Shown in pieces: positions 18,484-28,134 of a stretch of DNA of 32,467 nt. The translations under genes and the position numbers were made by a program. Within the stretch, counting starts at the first letter, position 1. Every line of letters starts with the position of its first letter. A model generated the notes under the pieces. That model was not told where the DNA came from. It saw nothing but the letters and a program-made list of their open reading frames with translations, and did not search any database. The stretch spans positions 1 to 32,467 of the forward strand of contig CALGMT010000026.1 in NCBI GenBank assembly GCA_937958885.1. The letters are read 5' to 3'. Source of the stretch: an uncultured bacterium (GTDB lineage Bacteria; Verrucomicrobiota; Kiritimatiellia; CAIVKH01).

Positions 18484-21400
18484 ATGTTGAGACGGCAATC
18501 AGGGGTGCGCATTTGCGGTGTCGTAGCGCTTATCGCGCTGGCGGCGACATCCGTGCGCTCGGAGGTCATGCTGCAGCTCTTCAATACGAGCTGGCGGGAT
18601 ATGGCCGAAAAAATGCCGGAATTGGCGGAGGTCGGGTACGGCTCGATCTGGATTCCGCCGCCGACGAAAGGAAGCGGCGGGCTATCCGTCGGTTATGACC
18701 TCTGGGATCCCTTCGATCTGGGCGGCAAGGATCAGCGCAATACTGTGCGTACGCGATACGGCACGCAGGAGGAGTTTCTGCGCATGGTGCGGACGGCGCA
18801 TCGGTTCGGCATCCGCATTTATATTGACAACATCATGAACCACCGGGCGTTCGATGTGCCGGGGTTCAATGAAACCACGCCGATCGATCTCTATCCCGGG
18901 ATGGTGCCCGAGGACTTCCATTTGCGCGTGACGGAGGACGGCTTTTATCGCAAGTGGGACAATGTCTCGGACTGGAACGATGCGTGGCAGGTGCAGAACC
19001 GGAATTTCTCGGACCTGATCGATATTGCCCAGGAAAACCCCAATGCGAATTTTGGGCGGTTCGAGGGCGGTACCTATCCGAAGGTCAGTTTTGTCCGGCA
19101 CCCCAACAATCCGGAGTATTACGATTTTCACCCGACGCTGGGCTATGTCGGGTTTGGCAGCACGAACATCACCACCGGCCTGATCAACAGCAATCAGGCG
19201 TTTTACACGGAGGATGTCGGCGGCTACATGATGCGCGCTGTGCGGTGGCTGATGGAGATTTCGAAGGCCGACGGGCTGCGGCTCGACGCGGTCAAGCATG
19301 TGCCGGATTATTTCTTTGGTCAGCAGTCGGGCATCGGCAAGGACGAGAGCGACGCGGGGTACTGCGGGCAGGCGCAGGTCGCCTTCAATCGCGCGCGGGG
19401 ATTCAACGGCGACGGGCTGGACAACAATCACCGCAACTCGGTGTTCGATACGGAGGCGCCGCGCGACGACGCGATGATGTTCGGCGAACATCTCGGGGCG
19501 CCGCCGGGCTTTTTCGGATACATCGACGCGGGGATGCGGCTGAAGGACGCGCCGTTGCGCGACCAGCTCAACGGCATTCTCGGCGCGCCGTGGGGTTCTC
19601 TCGCGGGCTACGACCAGCCAGGCGGCGGCAGTGTATTCGGGCCGGGTCAAGCCGTTCAATTTGCCCACAGCCACGACAGCGATTATTCGTCCGCGCGCGA
19701 ATTGCAGTATGCGTTTTATATGACCCGCGCGGGGCTGCCGAATGTGTATTCCGACGGAAACTATCAGTCCGAAACGCTCGCGCAATCGGGCGGCGCGTTT
19801 CCGCGCCACGCGAACACGGCGTTCCTGGGCCAGTTCGGCGATCAGCGGCTGCCGAACCTCGTCTACATTCACAATCACTTCGCGCGCGGCACGCAGTGGG
19901 GCGTTTGGAGTGACAACGACTATCTCGCCTATCACCGCATCGACAAACGCGAAAATTGGAGCATGAGCAATGCCGATGGCGCCACGCTGTTGTTCATGAT
20001 GAACGACAACTATTCCGCCGGCGCGTCGCGGTCGATCGTCGGCAACGTGCAGTTCGGCAAGACGCCGTTTGTGGACGACACGTATCTCTATAACTACTCG
20101 ACCTACGGAGGCGGCTTCTACGTCTATGCGTCGCAGCTCAATTCCGTCGTCGTGCCGCCGGGCGGCTATTTCGCCTTCGCTCCGCGGACGCCGGAGGAGT
20201 CGGCCAAGTGGAGCTCCGTCGGCGGCAAGCCGATCGAGATTTATCAGAACGGCGTGCGCGCGCCGACGGTCTCTTACGAGCGCCGAGACGGGCCGAGCGG
20301 CGACCCGAATTTCAATCCCTACGGCGTGCCCGGCGACACGCCCGGCGATTTCAAATATACGTGGACGATTCCTCGGGTCACCTCCGCCACGAATCTGCGT
20401 TTCGCGGCGCGCGTCGACGGCTCGGCGATCGATGTGTTGATGAAGCTCGACGGCGGGATCGACATCAATTCCCAAATGGGCATGGGCGAGACGAATACCG
20501 CCGATTGGGCGCTCAACCGCGAAAATCGGCCGGGCAAGGCGACGGATATCTATCTCGGCTATGAGTCGTCGCGTTTCGTACAGCGCACGGTTGGGCGTGA
20601 AAAGTTTGCGGCCAAGGATTCCAATCGCAATCAATACGGATCGCTCGGCTCGGAAAGCTACCAGGTGGTGATCGGCACGGTCGGCGTGACAAACTTCGCC
20701 GGCTCCGGCACGAACGACTGGAGCGACGCGGAGTCGGTGGTGTTCGCGTATCACGATCCCGCGGACACGATCACCGCGACGAACCAGCCTGCGCAGCTTC
20801 ATTTCCATCCCGCGCCGCAGGATGCCGTCGGCAGCAACGTCTCCATCTGGGTGAAGGCCGGCTATAAGTTCGATGTGAACAAAGCGTTCGTTTACTACAC
20901 GACGGACGGCGCGACGTTCCCGGAGGGCGCGGCGGGGCAGGGCGTCGGCAACACGCGCGTGGTCGAGATGTTCTGGGTGGCCGCGGACAATCCGGACGGA
21001 AACATCGATTGGTGGCGCGCCATCCTGCCGCCGATGACGAACGGCACGATGCTTCGCTATAAAATCGGGCTTTACCGCGCCCAGAACGGATCGCCCGAAG
21101 CGCCGTGGGATGTGCCGTATCCGCTGAATGGCGGACTCGTCGCCAAGAAGTACCGGATGCTCGGCGAATGGGAGATCACGAACTTCAACGCGCGGACGGT
21201 GAAGTACAAGCCGCATTTCGACTATGGAACCACGTCCACCGGACTGACTGAAGGCTTCCACATCTTGAAGGCCCGCGCGTTTCTCGATCGGCCGGGCCAG
21301 GCCTCGCTCTTCAACACGTTTGTGCAGACCTTCTACTACGACACCATGCCGCCGACGGGCCGGATCGTCTTCGCCGCGAGCGACGGCGATACGCTGGGCT

Positions 21401-24400
21401 CGCAGGAGTACGGTTTCGTTGTGCGCACCGATCCGACCGCACGCGACGTGTATTTCAACATCGACGACGGCAATCCGTTGAATGATGACGCGAACACCGG
21501 TCAGAACAACGGCAACGGGACCAACGCGCTCGGCGATCGCGCATGGGTCCGCGCGAACTCCGTGACGCCGAGCCTAAATATCCAGAGCGAGTTCCCGGAC
21601 GAGTGGCGCTTCACCTATCGCAATATACCCGCCTCTGGCGTAGCGACCGTAAATGTGCGACTCGCGGAGATTTCGTCGTCGACCAATCTCGCGCTCAGCG
21701 ACGGAGCCGGCTGGTTCCAGACGCTCCGACGCCTCGTAAACACCGCCGGTCCGACGCAGGAGCTGGCGGTCGCCTTCCCCGAGAACGACGGCATGTTGAT
21801 CAATGATCAGTGGGATTATGTGATGCGCGTTCGGTTCAGCAAGTCCATCGCAGATCCATTCACTGTGGATCAACTCAAGGACCGATTCCTGGTCCGCATC
21901 AACGGCTCCGCGCAGCCGAAGAACTTCACGATCGACTGGAACACGACCGCGAATCATCACGACCTGCTGTTCACGCTGCCGGACCTGTTCAACGGCGACA
22001 CGAACTTCCTGCACAACATCGAGGTGACGTGCCTCACCGCGGGAAATGTGCTCCTGCAGGCGTTCCGCGTCATCCGCGCGAATTCCGAGGCGACGGGTCC
22101 GTTTGTGTCGATCGTGAACCCGCCCGAGGTGGATTCGGTGGGGCGGCCCTTTGTGATCACGTTGTTGGACGTCGCCTCGCCGACGCCTGAACAGCGGAGC
22201 TATCCGATCATTGTCGATACCGACCTGCAGGCGCAGGATGTGTGGATTGAGTTTGCGAGCAGCAGCGGCGTTGCGCCGAAGTTGGCAGCGGTCGAAAATC
22301 CGGTGGCGGGCTGGATCGACGTCGTCAACGGCAACCCGCTGGTTGTCGCGCGCGATCGCGCGCTAACCGGCACGGTTTCCGTGGTCTACTCGAATAAACA
22401 GGTCACCGGCACCGGCACGTTCTTCACGAATCAGGTGCGCGCGGGCAACACGCTGCGGATCGGCAGCGTTGATGTGACGGTGACGCAGGTTGTCTCGCAG
22501 ACGGTCCTGTTCATCGCCGATCCGTTCCCGACCAACTCGCTGACCAACGTGAGCGCGACCCTGCGCGCGCGGTTGGACATTGAGCTTCAAGCGGGCAACA
22601 CCGTGCGCATTTCGACCAATTACCTGACCGTCACCAGTGTGTTGAACGCTACCAATCTCATGCTGTCGACGCCGTATCCCGGGACGACCGCCAGCGGTCT
22701 GACAGCCTATCGGGTGGACCCGAATCCCCGGCAGGTCAGTGCGAATCGGTTGAAATGGGAATTTCTCTGGACCAACATCGCGGCGCCGGGTGTCTACACG
22801 TTCTTCGCACGCGTGGACACGAACGGCGTCACGAATACGGTCGAGGCCAGCGCATCTCGAAATGTGACCGTCGTGTTCCGTCAGATTGTCGCCGATAATC
22901 CCGCGGATGATGACGACGATGATGACGGACTCTTTGACATTTGGGAAACCAACGCGACCAACCTGCCGCCGACGAACCCGGAAACGTGGAACAACGGCGA
23001 CGTGCATATCTGGCGCATTTTCGGCAAGACCGATCCGCTGATGCCCGACAGCGACGGCGACGGTTTGCCCGACGGTCTCGAAAGCGGCTGGCGCAACGCG
23101 TTGAGCGCTACTGATACAAATGTTGATACGAATGGCGATGGCTGGAAAAACTTCCGTTCGGACCTTGATCCGCCGTTCTTCAACACCTTGGACAACTTCG
23201 GTCTCGTTCCGGGCGTGAACAGCGTGTCGGAGGGCGGCGACCGCACGCGTCTGGTGCGCGGCAGTTTGACCGATCCCAACAACCCCGACTCCGATTATGA
23301 CGGATTGCCGGATGGCATTGAAGATGCGAATCGCAACGGTTGGGTGGATGGAGACGGCGATCCTTTGATGCCGTGGGAATCTCCCTCTCTGGCGCGCAAT
23401 TGGCCTAACGACCGGATCGATGTCGGCGAGACGTGGCAGGAAACCAGTCCGACCAACCCCGACTCCGATGGCGACGGCTTGTCCGACGGCTACGGCGAGG
23501 ACAAGAATTTCAACGGCTACGTCGACATCGGGCTGGCGGACCCGATCACCGGCGTGGTGACGGCCTTGTTGCCGAATGCGAGCGTCCCTAAAATCGGAGG
23601 GCTCTATTCCCGGTTCATCGACCGGCCGGCGTTGTTCGCCGCCTATTCGAATGCGGTCTATCTCGAAACCGATTCGCTGCTGCGGGATACGGATGGCGAC
23701 GGATTGCCGGACGGGTGGGAGGTCCAGTACGGTCTCGATCCGCTCGATTCCGGCATCATCGGCCAGCGCAGCCTGCGCACGGGATTGATCATCACGAGCA
23801 CGGTGCACGGCGCGTTCGGGAATCCGGACGGCGACTTCATCTGCAACACCACCAACGAGTATTACAATCTGTTGGAGTACATCAATGGCACGAATCCGCG
23901 GCAGCCGGAAAATTGCGGTCCGCCGCCGGCGGGTTCCATCGTGATCGGCCGCGGCACCAACGTGCTCGGCGTGATTAATGGCGTCACGAATTACGGCGAG
24001 TTCGTCGATTGGGATTGGGATGATCTGATCGTGCTCGACGAATATGAGGGCGACGGACCGAACAACCAGGGTGGCGATCTGTATCTCGGCTGGGACGGCT
24101 TCGACAGCTCGCGCGACATTGTCGCGTTCTATGCGCGCGACGGCGGTCCCGACACGGGCGAATTCTACTTCCGCGTTGACGTGCACGATTTGCAGCCCTT
24201 CGCGGAGGAGGGCTTCCTTGATCTGTATGTCGTGATCGACACGGGCAATCCGCTCGCCGGCGAAATGGCGCTGCCGGACCAGGTCGATCTGGTCACCAGC
24301 ATGCGGTGGGAGGTGGTCGTGGCCGCGTACCAAGCCGGACAGGGCGCGGTGTATGTGGACACCAACCCGAGTTCGAATTCCACCCTCGTCGGGCACGGCA

Positions 24401-27255
24401 ACAACCTGACGGCATTCGGGGTCGAGCGGCGCGACCAAAATCACGCCGAAGGATTCCGCGCGTCGTATTACAATTCCGAGCTCGATGCGATCGAGTTCAG
24501 CATCAGTCGGCAGGCGCTGCTCGACGCCGGGTGGAACGGCAACGTCAACTCGCTGAATTTCCAAGTGTTCAGCACGAAGGACGGCACGTGCAATTCCTGC
24601 GGACCCGGCGGCACACCCGGGCCGGGCGATATCGGCGGGCGCAACGACGTGCGCGACACCATCTATGACGACCACGTCGCGGAGGACTATTGGCAGGCAC
24701 AAGGGCAGATCCAGAACGCGCTAGTGAACTACTTCAACAAGAACACGTTCGCCGGCCGCGCGAAGGTGGCGTATGTCGTCCACGGTAACCAGCACATTCA
24801 ACCCGGCAGCACCATCCAGAACCTGATCAACAACGGCCAAGGCGCGGGCTATCACCGCTTGTTGGCGATTCACGAGATTTACAACAAACCGGTGAATCTG
24901 CACATCACGCCCACACTCGCGTCCGCCATTCAATGGGCATCGGTGGACGACGCCTTCGGCACGCCGTGGCGCGACGGGCCGGCGTTCAACGCGTGGATCG
25001 CGTCGCTGGTGCAGACGGGCGTGGTCAGTCTGATGGCCAGCACGTTCTCCGACCACATTCTGCCGTATTTTACACCGGAATTTGTGCTCGATAACGACGC
25101 GCTGGCGCGCGAATTTCTGCAGCATATCTACGGCACAACGATCGGCCCCAATCACGTCTTCTGGCCGCCGGAGCGCGTGCTCGATGCTGACGTATTCAAT
25201 AAGATCAGCGCGATGGGCTACAACGCGACGCTCGTGGATCAGGACACGCACCTGTTCTACTGGCTCGGGCGCACGGAGTCGCTGAACCAGGGCGGCTATC
25301 AGATTAATCAGATCAACGGGGTGAAGACCTTCGTCATCAATAACTTCGCCTCGAACTATCGATTCCAGAACAACGACGGCGGGTTGAACATGCCGCTGCG
25401 CGGCATCTTCAGCCGCCGCGCGCGCGCCGGATCGCAGGATCAGGTGCTGGTGCTGTTGAGCAACTGGGAAGACTTTATCGGCAATGCGAATGCTGACGCC
25501 TACGACCGGAATCTGCGATGGATTGCGAATCGCCCGTGGATCGAGGTGGTTTCGCTGAAGGACGTGCTGACCGGACAGGTGGATCTCAACCGCGATGGCA
25601 ATGGCGATGCGTGGTGGGTCGTGAATCGCGGCGCGGCGGCGACGAACAAGTTGTCGCACAACTATATTCAGCACGCGACGCGCGGGAACTATGACAACTG
25701 GTATGTCGGCCTCTCCGGCGCCGAGCATGGCTTGATGACGAACCGATTCGATATCCGCCCCGGCGTCAAACTCGATACGGAATTCGGCATGCTCTACTTC
25801 GGCGGAATCGTTTCGCAGGCGTGGAACCATGTCCTCTCCGTCGCCGACACGAATCTCGGCAAGCTCGCGCGCGGCACGATCCATGCCGCGATGTTCCAGA
25901 CCGCATTCCACGACGAGGACAACACGAACCTCGAGCGGTTCAGCATCGGAACCTATGTGTCGCCCGACACGACGTTCGACAACCTGGCGTCCTTCGCGAA
26001 GCACGCGCAGTCACAGGCCCGCTTCGCCCGCCGGCTCCAGCGCGTGGATGCGTGGGCCGCCCTCGCGCACACGATCACCACGCCGCAGGCGCTGGCCGAA
26101 GATGTCGATCTCGATGGCGAGGATGAATACGTGCTCTACAACGATCGCGTCTTCGCCATTTTCGAGCGCATCGGCGGTCGCATGGTCGGCGCATGGACCC
26201 GCGATCTGTTGAGCGGGCGGGTCTTCCAGGCGATCGGCAATCCTGTGGCGTACTCCGGGTCTGAGACGGAGGAGGAGGGCGACTTCAATGCCTTCACAAA
26301 CGGCCAGATTCGCGCCTACCGCACTTCCGGCCTCAAGGATTGGTGGGCCACGAAAGGTTCGGGCACCTCGATGTACGTGAACGATCTCTACACCTTTACC
26401 TACTGGACCAACGGCTGGCGCGCGGTCTCCTCGGACGGCGACATCACGAAGATTGTGACGCTCGAACCGAAGAGCTGGGCGTTCAAGGTCCAATACACGC
26501 TTGCCGGCGGAATGGCAGGCCAGACGCTGTATGTGCGGCATGGGCTCTCGCCGAATCTTTACGATCTTTTGCTCAATGGCCAGCGGACGCTGGGTTGGGC
26601 GCAGACCAACGCAGGCGTGCTCCGCCTCGCGAATACCAGCTATACCTTCACGGTGAAGACCGAGATCGGATACGGTGATCCGGGCCACAATGCGTCGTAC
26701 AATCCGAGCGCCGTGGATCACCCGCAGCGCGGCACGAACGTGTTCACGCGCAACATGCGCAACCAGGCCCAGACGCATCAGGTCGAATTGTACGGATCCG
26801 GAACGTTCGCCTTCAGCCTTGGCCTGCGCGCGTTCAAGTCGGACTGGGACGGCGACGGCATCCCCAATGTCGTCGAGGACCTGTACGGCTTCCTCGATCC
26901 GCTGAATCCCGCCGATGCGCCCAACGATGAAGACGGCGACGGCGTCTCGAATGTCGATGAATGGATCATGAACACGCAGCCGAACAATACCGCGGATTTC
27001 CTGCGCTGGAACGCGATGGCCTCGACCAACGCGGGCGGCATTGTCGTGCAATTCCCGAGCAAGACGCAGCGCGAGTATCACGTGTGGTATGCGAACAGCG
27101 GGCCGCTGAACGCAAGCTGGACGCAAGCGACGACCAATGCGATTCCGGGAACGGGCGGCATCCTGACCTGGCTGGACGACGGCGCGCTCACTTCTCCGCA
27201 TCCCTCCGCGAGCACGAATCGGACGTACCAGATTCGCGTTCAGCTCCCGCGATAA
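18484..27255 (+). CDS. Giant secreted GH13-GH57 multidomain amylase
   Basis: One uninterrupted 2923-residue frame, probably an extracellular alpha-glucan hydrolase. Order: signal peptide (1-26); GH13 alpha-amylase domain with region I DNIMNH (115-120), region II DGLRLDAVKH (nucleophile D268), region III FGEH (acid/base E335) and region IV HD (397-398); beta-rich linkers; a tandem 50-residue repeat marked by AGNT at 1320 and 1370; an acidic run (1475-1481) and calcium-type DxDxDGxxD repeats near 1522, 1602, 1660 and 1735; a beta domain (about 1820-2050) resembling glucodextranase C-terminal or carbohydrate-binding modules; a GH57-like domain with HGNQHIQP (2100-2107) and WPPE (candidate nucleophile E2230); a beta domain from about 2540; further calcium-type repeats near 2787 and 2815; and a C-terminal cap ending TYQIRVQLPR. 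GH13 is certain by motif; GH57 is probable. It is a stand-alone gene with its own regulated-looking promoter. Confidence 0.88.
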   Translation: MLRRQSGVRICGVVALIALAATSVRSEVMLQLFNTSWRDMAEKMPELAEVGYGSIWIPPPTKGSGGLSVGYDLWDPFDLGGKDQRNTVRTRYGTQEEFLRMVRTAHRFGIRIYIDNIMNHRAFDVPGFNETTPIDLYPGMVPEDFHLRVTEDGFYRKWDNVSDWNDAWQVQNRNFSDLIDIAQENPNANFGRFEGGTYPKVSFVRHPNNPEYYDFHPTLGYVGFGSTNITTGLINSNQAFYTEDVGGYMMRAVRWLMEISKADGLRLDAVKHVPDYFFGQQSGIGKDESDAGYCGQAQVAFNRARGFNGDGLDNNHRNSVFDTEAPRDDAMMFGEHLGAPPGFFGYIDAGMRLKDAPLRDQLNGILGAPWGSLAGYDQPGGGSVFGPGQAVQFAHSHDSDYSSARELQYAFYMTRAGLPNVYSDGNYQSETLAQSGGAFPRHANTAFLGQFGDQRLPNLVYIHNHFARGTQWGVWSDNDYLAYHRIDKRENWSMSNADGATLLFMMNDNYSAGASRSIVGNVQFGKTPFVDDTYLYNYSTYGGGFYVYASQLNSVVVPPGGYFAFAPRTPEESAKWSSVGGKPIEIYQNGVRAPTVSYERRDGPSGDPNFNPYGVPGDTPGDFKYTWTIPRVTSATNLRFAARVDGSAIDVLMKLDGGIDINSQMGMGETNTADWALNRENRPGKATDIYLGYESSRFVQRTVGREKFAAKDSNRNQYGSLGSESYQVVIGTVGVTNFAGSGTNDWSDAESVVFAYHDPADTITATNQPAQLHFHPAPQDAVGSNVSIWVKAGYKFDVNKAFVYYTTDGATFPEGAAGQGVGNTRVVEMFWVAADNPDGNIDWWRAILPPMTNGTMLRYKIGLYRAQNGSPEAPWDVPYPLNGGLVAKKYRMLGEWEITNFNARTVKYKPHFDYGTTSTGLTEGFHILKARAFLDRPGQASLFNTFVQTFYYDTMPPTGRIVFAASDGDTLGSQEYGFVVRTDPTARDVYFNIDDGNPLNDDANTGQNNGNGTNALGDRAWVRANSVTPSLNIQSEFPDEWRFTYRNIPASGVATVNVRLAEISSSTNLALSDGAGWFQTLRRLVNTAGPTQELAVAFPENDGMLINDQWDYVMRVRFSKSIADPFTVDQLKDRFLVRINGSAQPKNFTIDWNTTANHHDLLFTLPDLFNGDTNFLHNIEVTCLTAGNVLLQAFRVIRANSEATGPFVSIVNPPEVDSVGRPFVITLLDVASPTPEQRSYPIIVDTDLQAQDVWIEFASSSGVAPKLAAVENPVAGWIDVVNGNPLVVARDRALTGTVSVVYSNKQVTGTGTFFTNQVRAGNTLRIGSVDVTVTQVVSQTVLFIADPFPTNSLTNVSATLRARLDIELQAGNTVRISTNYLTVTSVLNATNLMLSTPYPGTTASGLTAYRVDPNPRQVSANRLKWEFLWTNIAAPGVYTFFARVDTNGVTNTVEASASRNVTVVFRQIVADNPADDDDDDDGLFDIWETNATNLPPTNPETWNNGDVHIWRIFGKTDPLMPDSDGDGLPDGLESGWRNALSATDTNVDTNGDGWKNFRSDLDPPFFNTLDNFGLVPGVNSVSEGGDRTRLVRGSLTDPNNPDSDYDGLPDGIEDANRNGWVDGDGDPLMPWESPSLARNWPNDRIDVGETWQETSPTNPDSDGDGLSDGYGEDKNFNGYVDIGLADPITGVVTALLPNASVPKIGGLYSRFIDRPALFAAYSNAVYLETDSLLRDTDGDGLPDGWEVQYGLDPLDSGIIGQRSLRTGLIITSTVHGAFGNPDGDFICNTTNEYYNLLEYINGTNPRQPENCGPPPAGSIVIGRGTNVLGVINGVTNYGEFVDWDWDDLIVLDEYEGDGPNNQGGDLYLGWDGFDSSRDIVAFYARDGGPDTGEFYFRVDVHDLQPFAEEGFLDLYVVIDTGNPLAGEMALPDQVDLVTSMRWEVVVAAYQAGQGAVYVDTNPSSNSTLVGHGNNLTAFGVERRDQNHAEGFRASYYNSELDAIEFSISRQALLDAGWNGNVNSLNFQVFSTKDGTCNSCGPGGTPGPGDIGGRNDVRDTIYDDHVAEDYWQAQGQIQNALVNYFNKNTFAGRAKVAYVVHGNQHIQPGSTIQNLINNGQGAGYHRLLAIHEIYNKPVNLHITPTLASAIQWASVDDAFGTPWRDGPAFNAWIASLVQTGVVSLMASTFSDHILPYFTPEFVLDNDALAREFLQHIYGTTIGPNHVFWPPERVLDADVFNKISAMGYNATLVDQDTHLFYWLGRTESLNQGGYQINQINGVKTFVINNFASNYRFQNNDGGLNMPLRGIFSRRARAGSQDQVLVLLSNWEDFIGNANADAYDRNLRWIANRPWIEVVSLKDVLTGQVDLNRDGNGDAWWVVNRGAAATNKLSHNYIQHATRGNYDNWYVGLSGAEHGLMTNRFDIRPGVKLDTEFGMLYFGGIVSQAWNHVLSVADTNLGKLARGTIHAAMFQTAFHDEDNTNLERFSIGTYVSPDTTFDNLASFAKHAQSQARFARRLQRVDAWAALAHTITTPQALAEDVDLDGEDEYVLYNDRVFAIFERIGGRMVGAWTRDLLSGRVFQAIGNPVAYSGSETEEEGDFNAFTNGQIRAYRTSGLKDWWATKGSGTSMYVNDLYTFTYWTNGWRAVSSDGDITKIVTLEPKSWAFKVQYTLAGGMAGQTLYVRHGLSPNLYDLLLNGQRTLGWAQTNAGVLRLANTSYTFTVKTEIGYGDPGHNASYNPSAVDHPQRGTNVFTRNMRNQAQTHQVELYGSGTFAFSLGLRAFKSDWDGDGIPNVVEDLYGFLDPLNPADAPNDEDGDGVSNVDEWIMNTQPNNTADFLRWNAMASTNAGGIVVQFPSKTQREYHVWYANSGPLNASWTQATTNAIPGTGGILTWLDDGALTSPHPSASTNRTYQIRVQLPR

Positions 27256-27315
27256 CGAACCCGCTGCAAATCCGCGCGCCGACAAATGCCGACTGCATGG
27301 GTCGCATATTGCCTT

Positions 27316-27330
27316 AAAAGCGCTTTTTTT
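27316..27330 (+). terminator. Weak intrinsic terminator after the amylase gene
   Basis: The palindrome AAAAGCGCTTTT (27316-27327) runs into a total of seven T residues (27324-27330), 60 nt after the amylase stop. The stem is short and mostly A-T, so it is a weak candidate. It sits just before the promoter of the next operon, where a terminator would be expected. Confidence 0.35.
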
Positions 27331-27342
27331 CGCCGGGGCCGC

Positions 27343-27371
27343 TTGACGTGCATCAGGGAGTCTATTATCTA
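27343..27371 (+). promoter_or_regulatory. Promoter of the act operon
   Basis: TTGACG (27343-27348) is followed after 17 nt by TATCTA (27366-27371); the overlapping TTATCT gives a spacing of 16. The -35 box matches the consensus at five of six positions. Transcription should begin near 27378, leaving a leader of about 97 nt before actA. Confidence 0.55.
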
Positions 27372-27385
27372 TCACGCATTCGCTT

Positions 27386-27453
27386 GCGGGGCTTGAACAT
27401 GGCGGCGCGCCATTTGGTAGCCGTGCGCGTGGCAAATAGGGCAGTGCCCCCGC
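27386..27453 (+). promoter_or_regulatory. Structured 5' leader of the act operon
   Basis: The leader can close with GCGGGG (27386-27391) pairing to CCCCGC (27448-27453). Inside are a hairpin ATGGCG-GCG-CGCCAT (27399-27413) and a second possible stem, ATTTG (27412-27416) with CAAAT (27433-27437). GGGCA-G-TGCCC (27439-27449) competes with the closing stem, so two alternative folds are possible. It matches no riboswitch class that I know. It may be a regulatory leader or simply GC-rich sequence that pairs by chance. Confidence 0.3.
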
Positions 27454-27474
27454 GATTTGGATTTTCGTTATCGC

Positions 27475-28134
27475 ATGGCGCAGATTTTTCATTCGTCCGC
27501 TAACACGATCGCACGGTTGAGCATCATTGGCGCTGGGCTGCTGGTGGCGGGCGGCTTGGTCACGCTGGATCAGCTCACGCGTTCGCCGTACACAACCGAA
27601 GTCGGTGTCGCGCGCGCGCAGCCGGTCCCGTTCAGCCACAAGCACCATGCCAACATGGGCATCGACTGCCGCTACTGTCACACGTCCGTCGAAAAAGCGG
27701 CATTTGCCGGCATACCGCCGACGAAGACGTGCATGAACTGCCACTCGATGATTTTCGCGGACGCCCCGATGCTCGAGCCGGTTCGCGAGAGCTGGCGAAC
27801 CGGCGAATCGCTCCAGTGGAACCGCGTCCATGACCTGCCGCAATTTGCGTATTTCAACCACAGCATCCACGTCGCAAAGGGGATCGGCTGTTCGACATGC
27901 CACGGGCGGGTGGATGAGATGCCGCTGGTGCATAAAGCCAACACGCTTTACATGCAGTGGTGCCTTGAGTGCCATCGCGCGCCGGAAAATTTTGTTCGGC
28001 CGAAGGACAAGATTTTCGACATGGCGTGGACGCCGCCGGCGAACCAGCGCGAGGTCGGGCTTGAGCTGGTGAAGGAATACAAGATTGATACCGAGCACTA
28101 TAAGATGCTCGACTGCAATTTGTGCCATCGATGA
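27475..28134 (+). CDS. actA: Alternative complex III pentaheme cytochrome c subunit ActA
   Basis: Periplasmic electron-carrying subunit of alternative complex III, which oxidises quinol and passes electrons to cytochrome c or an oxidase. The 219 residues have one N-terminal membrane helix (about 12-33) and five CxxCH heme sites: CRYCH (65), CMNCH (86), CSTCH (139), CLECH (163) and CNLCH (214), the last ending one residue before the stop. Five hemes and this length fit ActA. Extra histidines (for example HKHH at 55-58 and FNHSIH) can serve as axial ligands. The ATG at 27475 was preferred to an in-frame TTG at 27457; neither has a clear ribosome binding site. It is the first gene of the operon and overlaps actB by 4 nt. 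Confidence 0.93.
   Translation: MAQIFHSSANTIARLSIIGAGLLVAGGLVTLDQLTRSPYTTEVGVARAQPVPFSHKHHANMGIDCRYCHTSVEKAAFAGIPPTKTCMNCHSMIFADAPMLEPVRESWRTGESLQWNRVHDLPQFAYFNHSIHVAKGIGCSTCHGRVDEMPLVHKANTLYMQWCLECHRAPENFVRPKDKIFDMAWTPPANQREVGLELVKEYKIDTEHYKMLDCNLCHR

Noticed and set aside
18682-21261. An 859-codon open frame on the minus strand inside the amylase gene (others at 22363-24702 and 26011-28128)
   Set aside because: It is antisense to well-supported coding sequence. Its translation is a monotonous mix rich in Arg, Val, His and Ile without motifs, as expected for the complementary frame of GC-rich genes.
22906-23730. A dockerin domain in the amylase
   Set aside because: The DxDxDGxxD units are widely spaced, irregular and lack the paired dockerin helix pattern. 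They look like the thrombospondin type 3-like calcium repeats common in large secreted proteins.
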